Of a stretch of 6,553 nt of DNA, positions 1-4,523 are shown piece after piece. The stretch is taken from assembly GCA_003353825.1 (NCBI GenBank), contig PIVW01000335.1, positions 1 through 6,553 of the forward strand, in the 5' to 3' direction. The translations under genes were made by a program, and so were the position numbers. Under the pieces are notes generated by a model. That model did no database searches, was not told the DNA's origin, and saw nothing but the letters and a program-made list of their open reading frames with translations. The first letter of the stretch is position 1. Every line of letters starts with the position of its first letter. This DNA comes from Chloroflexota bacterium (GTDB taxonomy: Bacteria > Chloroflexota > Anaerolineae > J102).

Positions 1-116
1 CAACAGGGCAAATATCGAACAAAAATAGGGATGAATGCCTTGAAAACGATCAGTTTTTGACACTTTCTCTCCACCAAATTGTCTGTTTTGGCGCCGTAAC
101 GAAATTGGCGAAGGTA
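1..116. other. Left-edge stretch without a recognisable gene; possible rearrangement or insertion-sequence end
   Basis: This segment lies immediately downstream of the point where the truncated subtilase gene stops. None of its three minus-strand frames reads as the expected continuation of a subtilase (a GVLIVAAAGN-like strand and the GTSMA serine block), so the gene cannot be rescued here by a single frameshift. On the plus strand, one frame is open from the window edge and ends with TGA at 58-60 (peptide ending KIGMNALKTISF). It could be the tail of a gene entering from the left, for instance a transposase, but I do not recognise it. TTGGCG occurs twice near the right end. The join to subtilase coding sequence falls at about 116-120. 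An insertion or rearrangement boundary is an inference. Confidence 0.3.
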
Positions 117-689
117 TTAATTGTCATAGGCTTCTTTTATCGCGCTATGCAATTCGGCGTGATCCTCATCGAATTCTAGGCTGATGTTGATGATGTCGAC
201 CTGTTGCTCGGTAGCCCACTTGATACCCGCCGCTAAATTACTTACGTGAACATCGCCCATATCGTTAGCGACTTTACCAACAAAGAGTGTGGCTTGTGGG
301 GCAACGCCCAATAGGGCATAGTTGTTTTCTTTGGCGTTGATAATGCCAGCGATTTTTGTGCCGTGATCATTTTCGTCCTGAGCAGTAGTGTCTACTTTGT
401 TGACAAAGTTTTTAAGCAGTTTGGCAGACAGATCAGGGTGAGTAAGGTCTATGCCTGTGTCCAATACGGCTACTTTTACTCCCTTGCCTTTAATGTTCTT
501 TGCGTGTAATGCTGCTATATCGTAGCGCCCATACCCCGAGGGAACTATATCGTGTTCTGCATCGCTATTAACGATACTTGCAAGATCGGAGCCATCTTCA
601 GTGTGTAGATTAGACTGTGACGCGCAACCGGTTAGCGACAGTATCAAGCAAACCATCAAGATTGAGCGTTCTTGTATGAAGGTTATCAT
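117..689 (-). pseudogene. Truncated lipoprotein subtilisin-like serine protease (peptidase S8), N-terminal half
   Basis: The product resembles the front half of a secreted subtilase that would cleave peptides outside the cytoplasmic membrane. The 190 residues begin with a lipoprotein signal (hydrophobic stretch about residues 10-19, lipobox LTGC, lipidated Cys22). A short linker follows, with no obvious I9 inhibitor propeptide. The catalytic Asp block is VAVLDTGID (Asp77) and the catalytic His block is NDHGTKIAGII (His109); the usual second His of HGTH is Lys here. A later strand, VDIINISLEF, is the usual substrate-binding-side segment. The frame ends at AYDN, just before the expected oxyanion Asn and GTSMA Ser blocks, so the protein cannot be an active protease. 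Typical S8 catalytic domains need roughly 100 or more further residues. The start ATG at 689 is preceded by a good Shine-Dalgarno sequence (GGGAGAA at 699-693). Base composition is visibly more AT-rich than in the neighbouring genes. The cause could be an insertion, a deletion or an assembly join. Confidence 0.8.
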
Positions 690-736
690 CTATTCTCCCT
701 ATATCTATCGCAGTAACATATTGCGGCAGGTGATAC
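690..736 (-). promoter_or_regulatory. Subtilase 5' leader with Shine-Dalgarno site
   Basis: This short leader precedes the minus-strand subtilase start. The minus-strand GGGAGAA at 699-693 gives a strong ribosome binding site about five bases from the ATG and supports the choice of start. I see no convincing -35/-10 pair here. Confidence 0.45.
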
Positions 737-782
737 TGGTATGTTCACTCTGGAACCCTCCAGCCTCACCCTCAACATACCA
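737..782. repeat. Nested inverted repeat (9-bp outer arms, 5-bp inner arms)
   Basis: The outer arms TGGTATGTT (737-745) and AACATACCA (774-782) are perfect reverse complements. Nested between them, CTGGA (750-754) and TCCAG (759-763) form a perfect 5-bp stem around an ACCC loop. The internal loop is asymmetric (4 versus 10 bases). There is no T-run on either side, so it is a poor intrinsic terminator. It sits 48 bases upstream of the subtilase start and 94 bases downstream of the binding-protein stop. It could be an operator of the dyad type used by MerR-like or other dimeric regulators, or an RNA stem between the two transcription units. Function is not determined. Confidence 0.6.
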
Positions 783-800
783 CAAATCCGCCCCAGATTT

Positions 801-836
801 CATGATATCTTATGATTTTTCATGATTGTTTGTGAT
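801..836. promoter_or_regulatory. Four ATGAT/GTGAT motifs at exact 10-bp period (possible wHTH operator array)
   Basis: The four consecutive decamers starting at 801, 811, 821 and 831 read catgatatct, tatgattttt, catgattgtt and tgtgatattc. ATGAT (or GTGAT in the last) falls at the same place in each, so the motif repeats once per helical turn on one face of the DNA. OmpR/PhoB-type winged-helix regulators are known to bind direct repeats of about 10-11 bp, and the regulator encoded at 2429-3274 has that type of DNA-binding domain. The array lies about 110-150 bases upstream of the subtilase start. The link between regulator and array is inference; an AT-rich low-complexity stretch is the alternative. 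Confidence 0.4.
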
Positions 837-869
837 ATTCACGCCGAATGCGGTGCACGGGGAGCGTTT

Positions 870-891
870 AGCGGGCTAATAGCGAGCTAAT
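870..891. repeat. Imperfect 11-bp tandem duplication at the 3' end of the binding-protein gene
   Basis: The plus strand reads agcgggctaat (870-880) followed directly by agcgagctaat (881-891), with one mismatch. The binding-protein stop codon (TAG, minus strand at 878-876) lies in the left copy. The right copy encodes part of the C-terminal residues, so slippage here may have set the present C-terminus. I see no recognisable terminator directly after the stop. Confidence 0.55.
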
Positions 892-2432
892 GACGTATCC
901 CCGTCATGGAAGAGCAATTCACCGTAGGAGGACTGGCGCTCGCCCTGCACACATCTCCCATCCACCGCGAAGGTGATGCGCCGTATCAGCAGCGGCTGCC
1001 AGATCGCCTGCTCTAGTATCACCTGCTGCGCCTGATTCACATACTGCTGGCGCAGGTCAGGGTTGGCTGCCGTGCGCGCCTGCCGCACCATTTCAGTCAC
1101 ATCACCATGGGGATAGTTAAGCAGGTTACGTGGCCCCGAACCCAAGAATATCTCCAACGCTGTGTAGTCCCCCCAGGCATAGTCGAACAAAAGCAGGTCG
1201 AAATCCTGACGCTGTGTCAGTATGTCTGCTCGAGACACTTCTTTGATCTGAACTTGGTCGAGTCCGACAGCCTGCAATTGCTCTTGCAGCGCAGCCGCTA
1301 ACTCGCGGTAGGTATTGCTTTCCGGGATAAGTAGTACGATCTCCGAGTCTCTTTCGAAACCAGATCGCGCCAGTAACGTCCGGCTGCGTTTTGGGTCGTG
1401 GCTGTAGCTGAAATCCCCGACATCAGGATCATAGCCGGTGGTGTTTGGTGTTAGGGGCGTATTGGCTACCAAGAAAGGACCTGCTTGGCTCAGGCTGGCC
1501 TTATCTACGGCCAGGGCAATGGCCTGACGCACTTGCAGGTTCTGCCAACGGGGCCGCTGGAAATTGAAACCCAAGTAAGTGACGCCGCCCATAGCATCGT
1601 AGAGGCGAAAGCGAGGCAACGCAGCCACTTGTTCTATGTGCCGTGAGCTCAAGCTGAGAACGCAACCTTCGCCGTTGAGCAAGGCGTTGAGACGACCCTC
1701 ACGTTCAGCGATGAAGTCGAAACGGATATGGGGAATGTGTGCTGCATTGCGATTGTCGAAAAGCGCCGGTGGCCAATGATACGTTGGGTTGCGCATCAGC
1801 GTTATCGATTGGCCGGCGTGATACAGACCAGGAACGAATTGATAGGGGCCGGTACAATCAACAAAGGTCGAGCCGTCACCACTGGGCGTGCGTGCTAAGA
1901 CAACAGCAGCGTAAGGATTGCTCAACACCAGGCGGGCGAATTCGTAGTCAGGTTCTGGCAAAGTGAACACAACGCTACGGCCGTCCGCTTGCGCTGTTAC
2001 CGTGACATCCCGCAAGTCATTATGTAAGGGTGATCCGCCAAGATGCTGCAAACGCTCGAAACTGCTTTGCACAGCCTGTGCGTCCATCATGGCGCCATCA
2101 TGAAAGATGAGGCCCGGACGCAAACGAATGGTGAGACGGCGTCCGCCCTCACTGTAATCGAGTGTGTCTTCGGCCAATAGGCCTCGCAGCCTACCGCTAT
2201 CATCTTCATAGAATAGTGGTTCACAAACATGGCGGAAAATGTCTTGGGCCACCGGATGAGAGGTCTGCTGGGGGTCGAAGACTTCGGGATCGCCTCCCCA
2301 TAGAACGACCAACGGCGGTCCGCCCATACCATCGCTACGCCCGACCAACCAGCCCACCGCTATCGCCAGCCCTATAACCCATGCCAAAACAAGAAGCAAA
2401 TGAGTCCGATGCTTGAAAGGCAACACCCTCAT
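876..2432 (-). CDS. Family-5 extracellular solute-binding protein (SBP_bac_5), membrane-anchored, no adjacent permease
   Basis: The product belongs to the solute-binding family of ABC importers for oligopeptides, nickel and related ligands, and should sit on the outer face of the cytoplasmic membrane. From the ATG at 2432 it is 518 residues, within the usual 500-600. A basic N-terminus (RVLPFKHRTH) precedes one hydrophobic segment (about residues 12-30). No lipobox Cys follows, so it is either an uncleaved anchor or a non-lipoprotein signal. Family landmarks in order are GGDPEVFDPQQ (47-56), CEPLFYED (70-77), the signature-like LAEDTLDYSEGGRRLTIRLR block (86-105), FHDGAMMDAQAVQSSFERL (110-128), CTGPYQF (193-199), RNPTYHW (224-230) and FNFQRPRWQNLQVRQAIALA (289-308). 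Cysteines are at 70, 193, 257 and 494. A start 30 bases further upstream is possible, but the 2432 start forms an ATGA overlap with the preceding regulator gene and has a purine-rich GAGAAGGGGG just before it. With no permease or ATPase alongside, a sensory role is possible. Confidence 0.9.
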   Translation of the reverse strand: MRVLPFKHRTHLLLVLAWVIGLAIAVGWLVGRSDGMGGPPLVVLWGGDPEVFDPQQTSHPVAQDIFRHVCEPLFYEDDSGRLRGLLAEDTLDYSEGGRRLTIRLRPGLIFHDGAMMDAQAVQSSFERLQHLGGSPLHNDLRDVTVTAQADGRSVVFTLPEPDYEFARLVLSNPYAAVVLARTPSGDGSTFVDCTGPYQFVPGLYHAGQSITLMRNPTYHWPPALFDNRNAAHIPHIRFDFIAEREGRLNALLNGEGCVLSLSSRHIEQVAALPRFRLYDAMGGVTYLGFNFQRPRWQNLQVRQAIALAVDKASLSQAGPFLVANTPLTPNTTGYDPDVGDFSYSHDPKRSRTLLARSGFERDSEIVLLIPESNTYRELAAALQEQLQAVGLDQVQIKEVSRADILTQRQDFDLLLFDYAWGDYTALEIFLGSGPRNLLNYPHGDVTEMVRQARTAANPDLRQQYVNQAQQVILEQAIWQPLLIRRITFAVDGRCVQGERQSSYGELLFHDGDTSLARY

Positions 2433-2443
2433 GCCCCCTTCTC
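2429..2443 (-). promoter_or_regulatory. ATGA stop/start overlap with Shine-Dalgarno that fixes the binding-protein start
   Basis: On the minus strand the binding-protein ATG (2432-2430) shares bases with the regulator stop TGA (2431-2429). The purine run GAGAAGGGGG lies at 2443-2434, inside the end of the regulator gene. The arrangement implies termination-reinitiation coupling and roughly matched synthesis of the two proteins. Confidence 0.7.
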
Positions 2444-3274
2444 TGCACGGTCGATGTAGCATGCATAGCCGATGCCGTGCGCTGTCCGCAAATAGCGTGG
2501 GCTACGTGGATCGGGTTCGATCCTTTGCCTTAGCTGGAACACCAGGCGGCGCAAGCGATCTTTTTGATCAGGGCGTAGGCCGATTGCATTCACCTCGTCA
2601 TCCGGCCAGACAAGAGCGAACAGTGACTCGGCTGTATGTACTTCCCCCGGTTGCTTGATCAAAAAGCGCAAGAGCGCATCCTCTGAAGGTGTGAGCTTTG
2701 TTTCCTGCCAGATGGCAGCCGGCTGCTCGGTGGCGGGATCGATGTGGCGGACATGCGCTGCGGGACCGTTGCGTTGCAGCCGCAGCGTAGGTCCAAAAAC
2801 GATCCAGTCTCGAACAGGTTCAGGAGCTTTCTCAAACGGGCGGTCAGGTATTGAAAGCATCTCTATCGGTATCACCGATGCCAACACACCAGCGACATCT
2901 TCGGACTGCCTGTATATCGGGATCGCCACCAGGGTCTGATCGGTTTCTGGCCAATCTCTCTGTTGAACAATGCGAGCCTCCTCGTGAGTCTCTAAGAACA
3001 CCTCTAACAGTGCATCTATCAGTAGACTATCCGGCAGCGCCTGGATATGATCCAGCATGTGCTTGGACGCATCATTCATGGTGGTTATACCATTTACGCG
3101 ATCAAAGAAGAGAATCGGTTGCTCATTCAGAACCGGATGGATGGCAGACAGCGCAGTGGCTGAGTTGGGACGGCGGAGTGCAACAACGAGCAGCCACGCA
3201 ATCAAGAAAATACTTGCCCCAGCGATCACCACTATCTCCCAAACAGGTGCGTGCCAGTAAACATGTTCAGTCAT
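2429..3274 (-). CDS. Membrane-tethered transcriptional regulator: N-terminal TM, PAS-like domain, C-terminal OmpR-type winged helix
   Basis: This 281-residue protein is probably a one-component DNA-binding regulator held at the membrane. A single hydrophobic segment (about 13-33, EIVVIAGASIFLIAWLLVVA) has acidic/neutral residues before it and Arg-Arg after it, which predicts N-out, C-in. A PAS-like region follows (about 46-136), with the typical opening PILFFDRVNGITTMNDAS. From about 156 the sequence matches a Trans_reg_C winged helix: a beta-strand lead-in (WIVFGPTLRLQ), LTPSEDALLRFLIKQPGEV (194-212), a probable recognition helix near 236-253 (DQKDRLRRLVFQLRQRIE) and the wing YLRTAHGIGYACYI (260-273; family consensus is roughly TVRGVGY). 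No phosphoacceptor receiver domain or kinase is present. The start ATG at 3274 has an AAGGT-type Shine-Dalgarno seven to ten bases upstream. It is the first gene of the operon and overlaps the binding protein by 4 bases. CadC/ToxR-type regulators have the DNA-binding domain at the N-terminus, so the order here is reversed. The PAS call is less certain than the winged helix. Confidence 0.85.
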   Translation of the reverse strand: MTEHVYWHAPVWEIVVIAGASIFLIAWLLVVALRRPNSATALSAIHPVLNEQPILFFDRVNGITTMNDASKHMLDHIQALPDSLLIDALLEVFLETHEEARIVQQRDWPETDQTLVAIPIYRQSEDVAGVLASVIPIEMLSIPDRPFEKAPEPVRDWIVFGPTLRLQRNGPAAHVRHIDPATEQPAAIWQETKLTPSEDALLRFLIKQPGEVHTAESLFALVWPDDEVNAIGLRPDQKDRLRRLVFQLRQRIEPDPRSPRYLRTAHGIGYACYIDRAEKGA

Positions 3275-3484
3275 TTTGTTACCTTGTTGTTAGAGGGCTG
3301 TATCAAAGTTAGATTGTGCTCATGCTTCCGAAAGACCAGAAGCAGAAATCAGTATGGGGCGTTGTGAGGTGTGTAACTGACCTGGCGAGATTGAGTATGC
3401 GGGGAAGTCAACTAAAACCATTGTAGCATGCATCTGTACGCCGCCCAATTGCATGTCAGTTTTCGAAATTTGTGTATTTAGGTT

Positions 3485-3512
3485 AGAGTAAAGTGAGTAG
3501 AGTAAAGTGAGT
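3485..3512. repeat. Perfect 14-bp tandem repeat, two copies
   Basis: The unit AGAGTAAAGTGAGT occurs at 3485-3498 and again, identical and adjacent, at 3499-3512. Its TAAAGTG core reappears on the opposite strand in the 14-bp repeats at 4306-4347, so related simple repeats flank the PNPOx-like gene. It could be a regulator site for either divergent gene or a short tandem repetitive element. Confidence 0.7.
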
Positions 3513-3648
3513 TTGTCACTTCACCAGGCCTATTCTCGACGCGATCACATATGACCACTCGCACAAAAGGCGACGCAGCGCCCTGGTGTATGATGTTCTG
3601 GGCTCCAGAGCCTCATTCGGGTCCAGAAAGATGGAGTGATCCCCGGAT

Positions 3649-3674
3649 GAGATCAAACATATGATAGAGATCAA
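3649..3674. repeat. GAGATCAA direct repeat, 18-bp period
   Basis: GAGATCAA occurs at 3649-3656 and 3667-3674. The second copy overlaps the AAGGAG Shine-Dalgarno sequence (3673-3678) of the PNPOx-like gene. The spacing is not an integral number of helical turns, so a protein-binding role is uncertain; a translational operator is conceivable. Confidence 0.35.
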
Positions 3675-3689
3675 GGAGTCAGCAACCCC

Positions 3690-4226
3690 ATGGTAAACCC
3701 CAGACCAGATTCTAGAGATACGAACCGGCCGGCGCCGGCAGCCAGCCGCCCAGATTTAACACAATACGGTATTTCGCAAGAAAAAGAAGGTATGCTTCCC
3801 TGGCACTATATCGATGAGCAGATGGCCGCCGCTCGCAACTACTGGCTGGGTACAACTCGTCCCGATGGTCGCCCCCACGCTGTGCCGGTCTGGGGTGTAT
3901 GGATCGGCCAGGTCCTCTACTTTGGCTCGCAAACGAATGCAGTCAAAGCCAAAAATCTTGCCCAAAATCCGGCCATCGTTATCCATCTCGAAAGCGGAGA
4001 TGATGTGGTGATCCTTGAAGGCACAGTTGAGAGACTGACGGCAATGCAACCCGATCTGTATCAACGTCTGGCAGCCGACTACGCCAGGAAATATGACGGA
4101 TTCAAGCCCAACCCGCCTTCTGATGCCGAACCACTCTACGCGATGTACCCCACCCTGGCACTGGGCTGGAAGGAGTATGACTTCGTGAGAACACCAACGC
4201 GTTGGCGACTGGGTTCAAACCACTAA
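3690..4226 (+). CDS. Pyridoxamine 5'-phosphate oxidase-like split-barrel flavin/F420-type protein
   Basis: This 178-residue cytoplasmic protein belongs to the PNPOx-like split beta-barrel superfamily, whose members bind FMN, F420 or heme and act mostly as oxidoreductases; the substrate cannot be read from the sequence. The conserved core is YWLGTTRPDGRPHAVPVWGV (51-70), the opening strands and cofactor-side loop, followed by VLYFGSQTNAVKAKNLAQNP (75-94) and VVILEGTVERL (106-116). A C-terminal TPTRWRL (168-174) ends the barrel as in related proteins. Residues 1-34 are a polar, Pro-rich extension, but its last part (RPDLTQYGI) looks like the usual lead-in of this subfamily, which supports the first ATG. 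AAGGAG at 3673-3678 lies 11 bases upstream, a slightly long spacing. It appears monocistronic: a divergent operon lies upstream and a 297-bp gap downstream. True PdxH is unlikely because the protein lacks the usual PdxH length and C-terminal dimerisation region. Confidence 0.85.
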   Translation: MVNPRPDSRDTNRPAPAASRPDLTQYGISQEKEGMLPWHYIDEQMAAARNYWLGTTRPDGRPHAVPVWGVWIGQVLYFGSQTNAVKAKNLAQNPAIVIHLESGDDVVILEGTVERLTAMQPDLYQRLAADYARKYDGFKPNPPSDAEPLYAMYPTLALGWKEYDFVRTPTRWRLGSNH

Positions 4227-4230
4227 CATC

Positions 4231-4261
4231 GGGGATGTGGATTCGCAAGCGAAGAATCCCC
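4231..4261 (+). terminator. Weak hairpin after the PNPOx-like gene (possible terminator)
   Basis: Four bases after the TAA, GGATTC (4239-4244) and GAATCC (4254-4259) form a perfect 6-bp stem with a 9-base loop. An alternative outer pairing is GGGGAT (4231-4236) with ATCCCC (4256-4261). The stem is followed by ACTTTG rather than a U-run, so efficient intrinsic termination is doubtful. Its position directly after the stop codon is the main argument for it. Confidence 0.35.
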
Positions 4262-4305
4262 ACTTTGCGCTGCACGAGCGTCGCGCACTCGACAACCGAA
4301 CAGTT

Positions 4306-4347
4306 CCTTTTGCACTTTACCTTTTGCACTCTGCCTTTTGATTTTCA
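4306..4347. repeat. Three degenerate 14-bp tandem units (CCTTTTGCACTYTR-like)
   Basis: Consecutive 14-mers are CCTTTTGCACTTTA (4306-4319), CCTTTTGCACTCTG (4320-4333) and a more diverged CCTTTTGATTTTCA (4334-4347). On the minus strand the first reads TAAAGTGCAAAAGG, sharing TAAAGTG with the 14-bp repeat at 3485-3512. This resembles the short tandem repetitive sequences found between genes in some bacteria. No coding potential is seen. Confidence 0.6.
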
Positions 4348-4360
4348 TAGAAAAAGATTT

Positions 4361-4378
4361 ACGATCTACAAACGATCT
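4361..4378. promoter_or_regulatory. ACGATCT direct repeat at 11-bp period
   Basis: ACGATCT occurs at 4361-4367 and 4372-4378, one helical turn apart, about 150 bases upstream of the M16 peptidase start. This spacing is typical of tandem half-sites for PhoB/OmpR-type winged-helix proteins. Two short copies can occur by chance, so this is only a candidate operator. Confidence 0.3.
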
Positions 4379-4440
4379 CCCAATCTTCACTTAATCAACA
4401 CTGGTGGAATCCTTACTGAATGATGTGGCGGAAGCGCGTT

Positions 4441-4486
4441 TAATAGGGGTGAGGATTTTAGGCGATCCCACTATGTATCCCTATTA
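4441..4486 (+). promoter_or_regulatory. Long-spaced inverted repeat in the M16 peptidase leader
   Basis: TAATAGGG (4441-4448) and CCCTATTA (4479-4486) are perfect reverse complements separated by 30 bases. As RNA, the stem can extend inward by G-U, U-A and G-U pairs, and a small GGAT/ATCC stem (4453-4456, 4465-4468) sits inside. The structure ends 37 bases before the peptidase ATG. It could be a structured 5' leader or an attenuator; alternatively the arms are two half-sites of a DNA-binding dimer. It matches no riboswitch class I recognise. Confidence 0.45.
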
Positions 4487-4523
4487 GCGATTAGAAAACA
4501 CTCTTGTGAGCGAGACAAATCCT

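Larger units (their letters stand above)
3275..3689. other. Divergent intergenic region between the regulator operon and the PNPOx-like gene
   Basis: These 415 bases separate two divergently transcribed units and should contain both promoters. I could not assign a convincing -35/-10 pair on either strand. Visible elements are a perfect 14-bp tandem repeat (3485-3512), a 6-bp stem AAGTGA/TCACTT (3505-3510, 3516-3521) partly overlapping it, a short hairpin GGCTCCAGAGCC (3601-3612), and a GAGATCAA direct repeat (3649-3656, 3667-3674) just before the PNPOx-like ribosome binding site. A 37-codon open frame (3551-3664) has no ribosome binding site and was not called. Confidence 0.5.

Noticed and set aside
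2433..2462. Ten-codon longer N-terminus for the solute-binding protein (ATG at 2462)
   Set aside because: The extension would lengthen the gene overlap to 34 bases and adds MLHRPCREGG before a normal signal-anchor. The 2432 start has an ATGA junction and a purine-rich ribosome binding site.
2851..3312. Long plus-strand open frame opposite the regulator gene (153 codons)
   Set aside because: It is antisense to a gene with clear winged-helix and TM features; its translation shows no domain and is rich in residues typical of shadow frames.
3485..3512. CRISPR array
   Set aside because: The two 14-bp units are directly adjacent with no spacers, and no other repeats of CRISPR length or any cas gene are present in the window.
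3551..3664. 37-codon plus-strand open frame upstream of the PNPOx-like gene
   Set aside because: There is no Shine-Dalgarno sequence before its ATG, the peptide is Trp/Met/Pro-rich and matches no family I know, and it ends only 25 bases before the real gene. It is most likely a chance frame.
3275..3689. Sigma-70-like promoters for the divergent genes
   Set aside because: Several partial matches (for example TTGTGT or TTGTCA on the plus strand, TTGACT on the minus strand) lack a -10 box at proper spacing, so none was called.
3661..3696. 11-codon frame (MIEIKESATPW) whose stop overlaps the PNPOx-like start
   Set aside because: It could be a leader peptide for translational coupling, but it has no ribosome binding site and consists largely of the real gene's Shine-Dalgarno region. 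Too little evidence.
4102..4329. Minus-strand 75-codon frame across the end of the PNPOx-like gene and the hairpin
   Set aside because: It overlaps a confidently identified gene antisense, has no recognisable motif, and is rich in Arg, Val and Ser as expected of a shadow frame.
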